A DNA stretch of 64,000 nucleotides from Dichomitus squalens LYAD-421 SS1 (Eukaryota > Basidiomycota > Agaricomycetes > Polyporales > Polyporaceae), in NCBI RefSeq assembly GCF_000275845.1, contig NW_006766922.1, positions 65,403 through 129,402 of the forward strand. Direction: 5' to 3'. How positions within the stretch are numbered: the first letter of the stretch is position 1; each line of letters opens with the position of its first letter. Both the position numbers and the translations under genes were made by a program. The notes below the pieces were generated by a model. That model worked only from the letters and a program-made list of their open reading frames with translations, had not been told where the DNA came from and made no database searches. Below are positions 46,734 through 60,321 of the stretch, piece by piece.

Positions 46734-49700
46734 CTATAGTGCCTCGCCCATCTGCTGGCGTGAGCCGAAAGTCGCTTGGCTAGCTTCCCGCACCAGCTCA
46801 GGGCGCGGGACATCCCGCTCCTCGACTTGCGAGTCGCGCGAAGGCTCCCCGTAGTAAGCGTTAAGTATAGATAGGTGACTGGCAGTGATAAGGGAAGGTG
46901 GCGCTGGGAAGTCGGAAAGACGCGACATGCCCGAGGTATTCGTCATGAAGCTCGAGCGCGTCGCGTCAGAGGAGAGGGGGACACCGAGACTGGACCGTCC
47001 AGACATGGCACGCCGAGAACGAGTATCCATCGGGCTAAGCTGCGCGTCGTCGTAGTCCATCTCGGTGAGGTGCGTCGAGAACCGCTGAGGCTGTGCGTAC
47101 ACGGAAGGTGTTGAGACTGCTTCGACCTCGCCGACGCGCATAACTGGCACACAATGTTTGATCAGTGGGCACAAGCGTGGTCAGGCCTGATCGACTTACG
47201 GAAAGCGTTGTCCTCGAGCGGCATCTCCAACATAGAGGAAGCGCGGGAAGACTCGACGTCGGCAGGAACGACATCCATAGGCTGCGAGAGCACCATTTCT
47301 TCATCGAGAGGCAGCCGCAGAGGTGACTGCATATCATCGCGTCGGTATCCTGAGCGCGACGACGACTGCGAGAGCACCTCTGGCGGCTCAGGCCCAAGGT
47401 CGTCTGGACGGACTCCTGCCAGTCCACCGTACCGCGTTCCCCACATCGGTGAAACCCGGTCGATCTCTTCCAAGGCGGCCTCGTCGTCCTGCATCTCTCC
47501 GATGTTCACACTGAGTTGGCGGGCAAGATTCGTAAGGCCACTCAAGCTGCGCGTACTGCGCGAGTTGAGCTCGATCTGAATGCTGCCGCTCTCGTTACGC
47601 GAGATTGGCGGGCGCTCGTCGGATGGCGTCCCGCTCTCGGGCTTGTAAAACAAGTCCTTGAACTCCTGCAGATCATTACTTTGGAATAGGTGCGGGGACA
47701 GCGGCGGCGAGGACTGTGCCGAGACAACGCCAGGTGATGAGCGGGTCGAATTGAAGCTCCGCTCGCCCGTGGAATTATCCTTGCGCCGGAACAACAGCGG
47801 GTTAACATGTTCCATAGGAGACGAAGCGAGCGTGTGGTTGGACTGCGAAGACACTCCGGTACGCTCACGAGCCATTCGTGGACGGCTGCTAGAGCCAAAA
47901 GCCTCGTCAGGACGGATATCCTCCTCCCCGATGTCCTCCTGATCAGGGCTAATAACGAGTTCGTCAGAGTCGTCCAGTACATCCTTGAACGCCAGACGCT
48001 CTGGCTCGTCCTCACGCGAAGGGACCCTTGGTATGGGAGGCATGTCGTGCGCCTCGCTCGTCCCGAGCCCGCTGTCCTCGCTGGCTCTCCGTGTCATCGT
48101 GTAGTTGAGGGCATCTGCGAAACCCCATTCACTAGTGCGTTTCGATGGTGGCCCATACGGATGCGCGGTGAGCGCTCCGGAAGCAGTAGCGAATTCGGTG
48201 AGCCGGACAGGAGGGGTGGAGATAAAGGGGGAGTACTGGATCTCGTCGGGCATGATTTCCCGAATCGTGCCAGGGCTAAGCTCTGCGAACATGCTCGACT
48301 GCGGCGAACGACTCTCCGGGTTTCTGCTCGGCTGCTGCTTACCAGCGGTAGTGGGCTGCGCACTGTGGCCGGGGTCGGTGCCTGTGACGGCGGCGAATGG
48401 ATGTTGGACCTGTGTGTATGGGGAGTACGGGTGGACCTTGACGGGCTGGCGGTGCTTCGTGATGCTGTCATCGGCGGCGGAGCCTGTGGGACTCGGTGAT
48501 GCACCTTCGTACTGAGCTGCACGCACGTTCGTCTGGATCGGAGCCCTACCCACTGCACGCTGGTAGTACGGATGCGAACCGCTTCCCTGAGCGTAGGGAT
48601 GTGCAGGTATCCTGATAGGTTCCTTCTCGAAAGTCTCCTGAGCGGGTGGCGTGCGTTGTGGCGTGGAGATGGCAATACCCACGCCCTCCGCAGACGTAGA
48701 CATACCAGAAGGCGTGGGAGAGGCCCCATTAGCACCTCCTGGACCGAGTCGACTGGAGAATGTTGTATGTGTATTGTTCGAGTCTGGCGGAGGCGTAATG
48801 ACGACGATACCACCGTCGTATTGAACCTTCTCTCGCGCAACCTGGTCGCGAAGATGAATGACCTTGGTACCATCGTGCCGAAGCGCCTCCTCCATCGCCG
48901 CCGCCTTGTCATTCAGCGGTGGGCGGCCCTTCCCCTTCGCGTCATCGTTCTCGGACCCGTTGACGCCGCACAGTCCTGCAGCCGTTGTCGCGGTTGCACG
49001 CACGATATTGAGAGCAGACTTGCCTAAAGAGCGATTCCGGCCATGTCCGGGAGTCCACAAGAAGGACTCCTCCGAGCGCGTCTGAGAGATAGTGCCCAGC
49101 GAGTTGGAGTGGCCATGGTGCGAGCGCGACTTCGTCTGCGCATAGGACGCCGATGTGTATGTCCCCAACGCAGTGCCCGTCCCAGTTCCGGTGATAGTGT
49201 TAGTCCCGACCCCGCTCGATGACCCATGCCCATCCGACCGTGGGGGTTTGACGCGCACATGCACGGTCGGACGCCGCCTTTGGCTCCCGAGCAACGTCGC
49301 TTCCGTTAAGCTATCGAACGCGCTCGGATGCTTGGCGTGCGGCGCCGCCCGCGATCCGATGGACTTTGAGCGGGCACGCGAGATCGTGCCTGCGCGCCGG
49401 TCGAGCGACTTGACGGCCTTCAGCTGCCATGCCTTCCGGTCCTCCTCGAGCTGGCGACCCTCCTCGAGGACCCTGCAGATAGCGTGAGTATGTCAGCGCA
49501 CTGTGCCAATTCGCCTTCCACTTGCAGAGCTCTTGCTGACGTCGGGGGAGACGTGCGCGCGTGGATGGGGGAAGTGGAGAAAGCTTACTTGGATAGGGAC
49601 GGCACTGGGCTGGGGAGTGCCAGGTCGTCGAGAGCCCAACTCTTTGGACGGTACGGCTTCAGGTGTGTGTCCTTCTTATTCGATGTAGACGGGGGTGGGG

Positions 49701-50940
49701 GCGGAACTGGTTGTGCTTGTGGCGCAGTCGAAGGCCCGCCTCGCGGCGGCTCTTTCCTGATGGGCGGCGGTGCGCGGAGTGGAGAGGGTGGCGGGGGACG
49801 AGAGCTGAGCTGGATGGCCGAGTGCGACTTCTTCAGCGATTTGGGTGGTGCCGTGGGGGTCCTCCCCGGCGTAGGCTCTGTGCCTGGCAACCACATCGGA
49901 CTCGGAGGGGGACTCACGACACGACCACTCCCTCCCTCCCCGTCAATCATCTTCAACGTAAACCTTGGCCGTGGAAGGATCAGGGCGTCGCACCACGTCT
50001 CAGCTGAGAGCCATCGTTGTTTGCCTTTGGAGAGCACAGAGCCTGTCCCTGTCGCTGCACGCAGATTAGGGGTGGACATGGAGGCCTTCAGGCTTAGTCT
50101 TGAAGGTCGACTGGCGGGGAGGAGGTACGCCGGTGCGGTCGGCTTGTGCGGGTCCAGCAGCTGAACGCTAAATTTTGTGGTCTTTCCTCGAGGAGATATG
50201 GCGGCAGGACTGGAAGTCAAGACCTGAGAAGCGAGGGGAGCAGGCGTCGCGTAGGCATAGGGATGGAGACGGATGGAGAAGCCTGAGGCAGTCCCGCCGC
50301 CAGAAGGATGCAGGGCCTGAGACTGGGAATGCGAAGCTGATGATCCTTCCTGTCTCCCTATGGCATCCTGACCTTGTTGTGTGTACGGCATCGAGTGCGC
50401 AGGGGCGTCGTCCCTCTCCCGACCCCTCAACGTACCCGTGGACGATGAGTGGTGCAGCTGCCGCTGCGACGCGGCGGCGGCGGTCTTGTGCTTGCCGAAC
50501 GAGAGGATGCTTGCGAAGCTCGCGCGGTGCTGGATGGGGGCTTCCTGCGACCGCCGCGGCCGCGCAGGCACGGGCACATCCCCGATACCCCCCGCGGCGT
50601 CGGGCCTGGTACCCGCCACCTGGGCGCGTAGGCTCTTGCGGTCGTGCTCGTCTGCTGTCATCCGCGATGCGTTCGACATGGCCCTGATCCGTGGCGGGAG
50701 TTGTCCGGGCGCGTGTCCAGTCCTGCCGCCGTCGCTCTCCATGAGCCACCCGCTGACGAGGTGGCCCCAGCTGTCGGTGTTGCGCTCGTCCCTCGGGGGC
50801 TCGTAGGGGCCGTTGTAGGGGATGTACCAGTCTTCAGTTTGAGCATTTGGAGAGAGCGGAGATGAAGTGGTTGGTCTGAACGGGAATGCGAGACGGGATA
50901 GACGGGAAAAGGGAGAGGACGGCTGCGCCTGGGTAGACAT
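46734..50940 (-). CDS. Large Ser/Pro-rich, mostly disordered basidiomycete protein
   Basis: Three exons (50940-49589, 49472-47200, 47143-46734) in phase give 1344 residues. The N terminus contains DWYIPYNGPYEPPRD and then WGHLVSGWL (residues 36-65), the most ordered-looking part. From memory it is typical of an uncharacterised agaricomycete family. The rest is low-complexity Ser, Pro, Gly and Thr with short conserved-looking islands: KFSVQLLDPHKPTAPAYLLP, AETWCDALILPRPRFTLKM, a charged segment LEEGRQLEEDRKAW after intron 1, HVRVKPP, and FQSNDLQEFKDLFYKP near residue 1100. There is no membrane segment, signal peptide or enzymatic motif. Such proteins often act as cortical or signalling scaffolds, but I cannot assign a role. 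The strong antisense open frames across it are compositional shadows. Confidence 0.8.
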
Positions 50941-53280
50941 GGCATAAGGAGTGGAATCCCAGCGGCGCAGAGGCGGACGGGAACGTGGGGGGCAGCGAGC
51001 TCGTCGTAGATGACGGGGAGCAGTTTTGTGGGGGATTCTGTGTCGGTAAGTTCACATCAGGTTGGGGATAACCTGTTATCATATAAGCACCGCCCAAATG
51101 ATCACAAGAAAACTGTCTTGTTCCACTGCCATCTGATCGTCGAACTACTCAGGCACTCAAGCAAGTCATCATCGCGAGGTCAGAGCGTGGTCTTTACAGT
51201 GGGATATAAGGGAATATGCGGGAGGAGGATGTGCCAGCAGCAGCAATTCGGAAAACCGCTACGTTATTCTCCCTCCCAATGTGGAACAAGCCGCTATCCA
51301 CATTTGGCCTCACAAACGACTGTTCGCAGTGCCGCTTGGAGTCCATAAGGTCATCGGACGATTTACTCGACAGATGTGATAATTTGTGATCCATAACGTT
51401 GCAGCGCAGATCTGAGGGAGAACAGTGTGCTTCGGGCCCCTGTGGAGGCGTACTACCCAAGGAGTTCGATCAAAATATATCGGCGGACTCATTCTGGCCA
51501 CATTGGAACTCGGACGGTTCGTACTCATATTCATGGCGCATGAAGGATTACAGGCTTTGCTGGATGGGTAGGGTTGGGACATATATACAAAGTTTCTTGG
51601 AGCTTGTACGTAGGTATCGCTGTTTCAGTTACCTATGCTGAGCCGCACGCGTCTCCAGCATTCTATGTAGATACTCGATGATCTTGGATGCTGCACTTCT
51701 TATCTAAGTGATTGGGTCAAGGAATGATGCTGGATCACTGAGTTGTGATATGCTCTGATGACCTCTCGACATTGACATTGATCAGCCACAATACGTACAT
51801 CATTGGCACCACATCATTGTGGGCACGGTCAGGCACCTACTAGACCAGCCTTTATGGGAAGAAAGTATTCTAGACTCTAGAGCACCGCCGCATGAGATCA
51901 AGCCGAACAAGTCAAGCAACTTGTTTCAGCCAAGGTCCTTCGTGACCTTGTGCGTATCCTTGCCATCTTGACGTTGTTGAGGTGTGCCTGTGGAATCGTA
52001 TCCGCGAGAGGTTTCCTCGATATCAGCCTCTCAACGACTGGAAGCTCCTGATGCTCGGTCCGACGGGCGAAAAGGTACATGAAGACCAGATCAGAGTGTA
52101 GTTACAAGGGCGATGACCCCCCGAAACGGTAATCGAAAACGCGAAGAGAGTTCTAGATTCGCCAAGAGGTGTAAACGGGGTACGCTTTTGGTCTTGTGCA
52201 TAGTTGTGCCAACGAGCTCACATCCGTCGGGGTCCTGTAGATGAAGCCTCGCCCTGCAAACGTCTACGTTCGTGCGATCCCAAACAGCGAATACTCCCTC
52301 ACGCTGTTTCCCCCCAACAAGCTTGCGTGGGAGTCACCTGTGCAGACTTCGTGGTCACGAAGACAGACGAGGGTGTACGAAGTTGCCCTCCAGACTTCGA
52401 GCTTTGGTCCGTGCCCGTTTCGTCGTGTGATCCGCCCATCATTCAAAGGCTTTGTCTACTAGAAAAAATTGTGGCATCTGCGAGGAGAAGTTGACAGCAA
52501 GAAAGCCGCGGGTCTGTGACGTTCGTCCTGAGCGATGGATGGACGTACATCCTGAGGCGACCCAGGCAGCCGAATGTCCGCTCTACGACTCCTTGTCGTG
52601 CCGCCGCAGACACAGCCGCCCCCTCCAATTACCATGTTATGAACTCGACTCTCCCAGCCGCAATTAGCGAATCTAGTACTCGAGTACCTTCCCTAGCCAT
52701 GTTTAGGTCATCAGCAGTATGACGTTGTACCAAGATGCGACCTATTAGTTGGACCAGTTACACAGATCTGTTATCTCACTAGCTCTGAGATTCAGCAGAA
52801 ATCGTTGGATCCGGTAGAGTATACGTCAAGATCATAGGATACTCTCAGGGCGCGTGAACACGCAGAGCTAACGCAAATGTTTGGCCTTGACGTCCTCCAA
52901 CAGCCCTTCAGGGGACGCTAACCTCGATGTGGTGTCCTTCCGACAGTAGTCTGGTCACAAGTGTGTGTTGGCCTGCAAGTGAACTCCCTAAAGCATAGCT
53001 TGTGTAGACGGTATATCAGTAGTGGCACATATCGTTATGAGTGGCAGGAGCCCGCAAAACAAAGACGCGGCGCGTCGTGAGCGCCACGTGATCGTGATCG
53101 TGGACGTGGCACTGGTATGACAGGCGCCCATGAACGAGGCCGAGGGCTTGGCCGGCGCTCGTTCTGTAACTGCTACTGCTTCTCCTCCCGCCCTGCTACC
53201 ATATACCTCTGCTTTGTGCTCTGTATTCTCCGGATATATAGAGGTGCTACTGCTGCGGCTTGGTACACTAAGCTTGCTCC
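50941..53280. other. Intergenic, no gene seen
   Basis: About 2.3 kb between two divergently oriented genes (the low-complexity gene on minus, UGGT on plus). It is AT-richer and contains a TCTAGACTCTAGA-like small palindrome near 51870. I find no supported exon chain. Short frames around 52204-52722 on plus overlap and show no family features. Confidence 0.45.
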
Positions 53281-56200
53281 ATGATCGGGGCCTTGTTTCC
53301 TCTCCTGGCATGGCCTATTCTTCGCACATCTGCTCAGGCCGGGAAACCCCCTGTAAACGTTGAACTCAGGACATCGTGGCCGGCGACTCCCATACTACTT
53401 GAAAGCTTGTGAGTGCTTTGTACTTGACTCGGTGATGTCTATGTGTGCTATTGCACTGGCGTTGGGTTATGACCATGAAGGGGGCTTGTCCGTGCCAGAA
53501 GTCATCCACCCGTCCGAAATTACTGCATGCAATGGAGGGTGCAAACGCTCGTGCATATAGCGATGGCTGCTAATGTCCCACTGATCTCATACATAACATG
53601 CAAACGAACTCACATTCTACAACAGAGAGGCTGTGGCCATAGAGGACCTATCGTCTTTCTTTCCAGTCCTAGATGCCGTAACAGACCCCTCGGTTTTTCC
53701 TCTCCCCGCGGACAGGTCCTCGCCCGAGCATGCGCACAAGCATGTCTTGAATGTCGCGCTCGCCCTGGACCATCTGGCCTCTCCTGGCGCGTACGTTGCA
53801 GCGGAGATGCACCTCGCTCTGCACTCGGCAAGCCCGAAGCTCGAAGCTTTCTACCAGTATTATAATGATCACCATGCCCCGAGGAAGGAGGCGTCCGGGA
53901 AAAACGACGATGAGTGCGGCTCTTGGGTAGACTGGTACGGAGAGGTTGTGTGCGACTCGAAGACCCTGGCGAGGCTGGTAGAGACGGAGACCCTAGAGCC
54001 CGAGGAAGGGAGCGAGAACGTGTATGTTCCCCTCCGCATACCTTTTGTTACGGCTTCTGACTTCGGCGATCACATCAGTACCTCTTCCGCTCCGCCTTCG
54101 TCGCCTAAACTACTGCCTTTCGACCATGTCCTCCCCGACCCCACCCGTCTCCTCCATCACCCACCCCAGACGGCCATCCTCTACGCCGCGCTCGACTCTC
54201 CCAACTTCCGAGAGCTCCACGCATACCTCTACACCGCTGCGCAAGGCCCGTCTCCACACATCACGTACGTCTTCCGCCCTATGCCCCCGGTACACCGCAA
54301 CGCGAGCGAGCGGACGTACCTCTCTGGTTATGGCGTCGCGCTGGACCTCAAGAAAATGGACTACCTCGCGGTGGATGACCGCCTGCAATCCGGGAGCACC
54401 CAAGACGACGACTCGGGCGCCGCGGTCCACGTCGAAGAGGTCGACCCGATCGTTACGCTCTTGCAGCAGTACCCTATCGACGATGGCGTAGACGTTACGC
54501 TTCCTCTCACGGAGGCCGAGCTTCTCGGTATGCACGCTTTCATTCCACCCGCCTATTCGTACTAGCTCATTCGCGCGCCACAGATATCGACATCCAAGCC
54601 GCCCAGCTCGTCTACGACGCACCGCTCGCGGACAAACTGACCACGCTCAAGCACCTCTGCCAGAACTTCCCGCGCTACGCGGGCGCGCTCGCGCGCCGCG
54701 TCCCCATCCAAGAGGATCTCCTGGAAGAAATCGCCGCGAACCAGCCCCGCGCGCGCGGCGGGCTGAACGCTGTGTGGCTCAATGGCGTCCCGCTCGAGGA
54801 GAAGGACTTGAACCCGTGGGGGCTTCTCCGGCTCATGCGGAGAGAGCGTAAGGTGGTGGGGGAACTGATGGCGTTGGGGTTGACGAGTGAAGAGAGTATC
54901 GAGCTGCTGACCCACGCGAAGATCGCGAAGGCGCAGACGGAAGGCGGGGCGCTGGACGGACTTTTTGATGCCAGTGACCGCGCGGAAGGTGGTGGTGTCA
55001 TTTCGTGGTTCAACGATTTTGAGAAGGACGAGCGGTGAGTACGCGAATTGTTGCGTGTATGTTTGAGCGCGACCTCATGGCTATTCAACGCTCAGCTACG
55101 CGCGCTGGGGCGGAAGCCTCAAAATCGTTAGTACCCTCTCCTTTCCCCGTATTCGCGCGTGCATGGCTGCGTATTGACTCCGGACGGCGTTATACAGCTT
55201 CTTCGCCAGATGTACCCCGGCCAGTTCCCGGCACTCAAGTTCAACATGTTTAACATCGTCTTGGCCGTCGACCTTTCCCAGCTGAGCAGTGTCGACTTCC
55301 TCGCGACGACTGTTCAGGCGCTCATCAATCGCGGTCTGCCTTTCCGCTGGGGTATTGCCCCTATAGTGGAGACTGAGGATGGTGCGTTCCCTCATCAAGT
55401 TCCTGTGCTGCGTTCTGCGCTCTACGTGTGTAAGGCTACGAAAAAGATACTGATCATTGCGATGGGCGCGCGTAGGTGCGCGCATGGCGCGACTGTTCTA
55501 CTACCTGAGGGAGAATTTCGGTCCGCAGGAGACATTTGGATTCTTCTACAACGTGCGTCTTCCCCTCTATATTCTGTGCAATTTCTGAGTAACCGCCAAT
55601 CATACTCTAGATCGCCCAGCGCGACCAGGCTTTCGAGACCCTCCGACCATCAGTCGACTGGCCGAACGTTCGGTCCGTCTTCAAGGCGCTCCTGGCACGC
55701 CAAGAGGAACTTCCCGAAGGCCTTGAGACGGACCTCGACACGATCCTGGAAGGCACCGAGGGAGACTTGGACAAGCAGCGCGCATACGCCGCCAGGTTGA
55801 GCACGAAGCTCTCCGAAGCACCACAGGGACACGTGTTCTTCAATGGGAAGCACTTCGATCTTGACGACGTATGCAGCCCCCTTCTTCCCTTCATTATTAT
55901 ATGGAGAAACGGACGGACAGACGAGCTGACGACGGGCGGTCGCGCTGACAGGACTTCCTCCGGTACCTTCAGACCGAAGCGTCTGAACATCTGCAGCATC
56001 TCCAGCTCAAGGTGTACAGGGGCGAGCTGACGGACGAAGACGACGCGGAGAGCATCTCGACGTACTTCTACGACCTTCCGACGACCGCGAAGCGGCGGAA
56101 CATGTATGTCCACCCGTCGACAGCGGTGGGCGGCTTGAGGATATTGAGCCTTCCAGAGTTTGTTGAGAGTAATGGGCTGGAGAGCAAGCCAGGCGCGTTC

Positions 56201-59200
56201 GCCTATCCTGGCGAGTAGTCAGCTGGTCTGTAGAGACGACAGGGATGCTAACTTAGCTTCATAGAGGATTCGGAACAGGTCCTGCTCACAACATATATCG
56301 TCGCTGACTTCGACAGCGAGGAGAGTAGGGGACTCATCAAGGAGGCATTGTTGTCGATGGTGCGCAGAGTCTCTTGGAAAGCGCCTGATATGTCCGGAAC
56401 TGAATAAAGTCTTGTGCAGACCCCGGGTTCGCTCAGCCGTCTCTCCTTCATACACAATCCCGCGACAGTCTCTCCGTTCGCCAAGTCCGACAAATTCGCA
56501 AGCCCTTCACGGTTCCTCGCCGAGCTTGTCACGCGAGGCCTCCTCTCCAAAATGACCCCCGAGCGCCTTCTCAATGCCCTTGGGCTCGGCGACCCGGAGG
56601 TGTCGGTTGACTACGAGAAGCAGGAGCCGTACTTCAACGAGCTGACGGGGAGCAAGGTATTTTCTGGAGAGGAGTACTCTAAGTACTTGAATGCATGCAG
56701 GCTTGCAGCACGGCAGTTGGAATTACGGCCTGGCGAGCAGGCAGTCATTGTCAACGGACGGGTGCGCCTTCACTGGCATACAACTTGGTAGAGATGGTGT
56801 ATTGACACTTTTTGGGCATGTGTCAGGTTGTTGGGCCCATCAAACCCGGAGAGTTCGTCGCCGGCGATTTTGAGACCCTCGCGGCGTACGAGAACAACAA
56901 GCGCGTCCAACCCGCCTACGAAGCCCTACTCGACGTCCACGAGTCTCTCGGGAACGCAGCGAAGTATGCATCGCAGTGGGTACGGTGTTGACCTCCTACT
57001 GATCTCGAACCGTAGGGAGGATTTAGCCGAGTTGGTTTCGATCGTGTCTTCGATCGTTTCCTCCATCCAGCAGCCAGACCCGAGTGAAGCCGGGTTGTTC
57101 AATGCACCTCAGAGGCCGCGCCTCCGGAGCTACCAGATGCTCGGTGGCACCTACACGTACGCTTGCGTACCGAATATGAACATCTTCTCAGGCTGACCTC
57201 TGGCACAGATCGTTTTCGGTCGGAGACAACTCCACTGCGATCTACCACTTCGGCGTCCTAGTCGACCCCATTAGCTCGGCTGCACAGAAGTGGACGAGCT
57301 TGTTTGAGGTAATTTACTCCTTCAAACGACCCACGCTTGAGATGGCTAATGAGCTTTCTATAGTGGCTGCAGGAGATACCGGGTGTCTACATCGAGTTTC
57401 ATGTCAACCCGACGAGGTTCCATGAGGTATGGTCTCATGCACTTTGACCATGCTACAACCCCTAAATATGTTCCGCCAGCTGCCATTGAAGCGTTTCTAC
57501 AGGTACAACCTCTCACCCCGACTAACATTCGACGAGCATGGGTAGGCAGTCTCCGTTTCAGAAATATTCACAGAGGCTGAAACCCTGCAGAAACGAGGTG
57601 CACGCGAAAACGCAGTTCACTCAGTTGCCAGTCGAGCCCATCTACACCCTCGCCATGGACACTCCCCAGTCCTGGTTGATCCGCCCTAAGGAGGCGCGGT
57701 ACGATCTCGACAACATACAACTCAGCAAGCTCTCCGCACAGGATCGCGTCTCGGGCCTTAAGGCGGTCTTCGACCTCGACTATCTTGTTGTCGAAGGGCA
57801 CGCGCGTGAAAGCGCGACCAATGCCCCGCCGCGTGGATTGCAGATGCAGCTCGTCACAAGCAACTCCACGCCCATCGCAGACACGCTTGTCATGGCGAAC
57901 CTCGGCTACGTGCAATTTAAGACAAAACCCGGCGTATACAGGCTTGAGATTCGTCCAGGTCGTGGACGAGAAATCTTTCTGATGGAGAGCGTGGGCAATG
58001 AGGGGTGGACCAGTCCGACTGTGGACGAGGCCGGTGACGAAGTTACTGTTACCAGTTTCGAGGGCGTCACGCTCTACCCGCGGCTGGCGAGATTGCCTGG
58101 GAAGGAGAGGGAGGACGTACTGCAGGCAACCAGCTCACAGACCAAAGAACAGGGGGTAGTGGAGAACCTAATGGCCAAGTAGGTGCCTGCATGCCTCGTA
58201 GTGGAACATCCTCTGACTGTCTGTAGAGTCTCGTCTCTGTTCGGCTCCAAGCATAAAGAGGAGGCGGCGGTTGCGCCGGTTGACGATGGCCAGGCCGATA
58301 TCAACATCTTCACAGTCGCATCGGGCCACTTATACGAGGCAGGCAGTTTCCCTTCACGTGTAGAGCTTTCGTCCTGACTCGGCCGGCAACAGCGCTTCGC
58401 ATCCATTATGATTCTCAGCGTCCTCCGTCACACCAAGAGCAGTGTCAAGTTTTGGTTCATCGAAAACTTCCTGTCGCCTGATTTCTTGGTATGGATCGTA
58501 AGCTCCTTCCCCGATGACGATGTCCGCTCATCCGGTCAATAGGAATTCCTTCCTCACTTCGCCGCTGAGTATGGTTTCCAGTACGAGCTGATCACGTACA
58601 AATGGCCTTCCTGGCTTCGCGCCCAGATAGAGAAGCAACGTATCATTTGGGCTTACAAGATCCTGTTCCTTGACGTCCTTTTCCCCATGGACCTCAAGAA
58701 GGTTATTTTCGTCGACGCCGATCAGATCGTACGGGCAGACTTGAAGGAGCTCGTAGATCTGGATTTGCATGGCGCGCCGTACGGATACACTCCGATGGGA
58801 GATGACAATCCGGATACCGAAGGCTTCCGGTTCTGGAAGACGGGCTATTGGAAGGACTTCTTACGCGGTCTGCCATATCACATCAGGTTGATCTGCTTGG
58901 TTTCCGCTATCCACCCACGTCAGCTCATCAAGCGGTAGTGCTCTTTATGTCGTCGACCTCGTGCGGTTCCGTGAAGTAAGTAGCATCCTTGTCCGAACGG
59001 AACCACTAGATTCACTGTGCTGACGTTCATTCCCAGATCGCGGCTGGAGTCAGTTTCCTTCAAGATTGGTGCCGAGTGCAAGGAAAATTGACATTGCATC
59101 ACAGGATATACTGCGTGGACATTATCAACAGCTGTCCGCCGACCCTAACTCACTTGCTAACCTCGACCAAGGTACGAACAGCCTTCATTTCGATGAATAT

Positions 59201-59738
59201 GGGTATTGAGTGCCGCGCAGATCTTCCGAATAACCTCCAGCGTGAGGTACCGATCGTGAGTAGCGTGGCCCTCTCGAAGTTGACCGAATGCTGACATATC
59301 GCAGTACTCTCTTCCGGAAGACTGGCTATGGGTAAGTGTCGTGTGTGTTGTCAAAGTCACGCGTTTTTGACATATTCTGGGCTCGTCAAGTGTGAAACAT
59401 GGTGTATGTGAAGTATTTCCGTCATTTGAGACGTGCTCACGGTGGCCCTTATAGGTAGCAAGGACCGCCTCCATCGTGCCAAGACCATTGATCTATGTCA
59501 GAACCCTCTCACGGTACGACCTGTTCGGCTCATGTTCCGAGGCATCATCGCTGACTATGCCTCGCTGCAGAAAGAGCCCAAGCTGGATAGAGCGCGTCAA
59601 ATTCCTGAATGGGAAGTATATGACAACGAGATCGGCGCCTTCGCGCGCAGGCTTCGGTCAGGTCAAGGGGGCAGCGAGGACACCCAAGACACCCTTATTA
59701 AAGACACTCCGAAACATGTCAAGCATGAGGAGCTTTAA
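53281..59738 (+). CDS. UDP-glucose:glycoprotein glucosyltransferase (UGGT)
   Basis: A 27-exon model gives 1599 residues, normal for UGGT. Exons start at 53281, 53626, 54584, 55096, 55198, 55476, 55611, 55952, 56265, 56420, 56827, 57016, 57209, 57364, 57480, 57591, 58227, 58393, 58543, 58939, 59037, 59105, 59221, 59305, 59391, 59455 and 59571. A signal peptide (about residues 1-22, [20 protein letters not shown]) leads into four thioredoxin-like folding-sensor regions (about 25-960), then beta-sandwich ([15 protein letters not shown]). The GT24 catalytic domain begins at [13 protein letters not shown] (about 1310) with the DxD-type motif [11 protein letters not shown] near 1404. The protein ends in HEEL, an ER-retention variant of HDEL. 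It re-glucosylates misfolded N-glycoproteins for another calnexin cycle. Two introns need GC donors (after 56210 and 58338), and exons of 12 and 13 nt occur (59037-59048, 59391-59403). Confidence 0.95.
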
Positions 59739-60321
59739 CGCTTCACATAGCTGCCCTGCAGAACGGATGGTTGTTGTAGACATAACTTATGAGCTATCGC
59801 GTTCGGATTCTCATCGTTTTGCAATGTTGCAGTCACTAGACTGCGACAACGGTCTATTCCGCCGCATATCGCAGTAATCCGAGTTCAATCCTTGTGCTGT
59901 GGTTCCTAGAAGAGACTTTTCTAGTCGTACATGCCCAACTTTGATGTTCGCAACGATTTGCTGATGTCCGGCTTCCAGCCGCATGCGCGGCACCATTGCT
60001 ACTCGGGGCGACGCCGACGACAGAGCTCCAAATAGGACGCGTCCTAGAGAGAGGAAATCGACAAGACAAGCGTGTACGCGCGAGCTGGCACGTCCGTCGA
60101 AGTTGCGCAGCGAGCGTTCCGCGAAGACCGCTAGAAAAATAACAATGTCATACCGATTGACGATTCGTTCACAACAAAGTTCTAAGTCGTCTGTTTGTTT
60201 TACAGTCCCACTAGCACTTCTCTATCTACTCCCAAATACATTCGTTCCCGCCCGACCGTCACCTACGCTCACAGGCACGACCCGAGTCGATGAATGTGTT
60301 GATCGCTGTAGCACTGCTGCT
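59739..60321. other. Convergent intergenic region
   Basis: About 580 bp between the stop codons of UGGT (plus) and the DUF1996-WSC gene (minus). It should contain both 3' ends. No other gene is seen. Confidence 0.45.

Noticed and set aside
47542..48912. Minus-strand frames of 157 and 272 codons in other frames of the low-complexity gene
   Set aside because: Alternative-frame shadows of a long continuous coding exon, full of Arg and Ser with no conserved islands.
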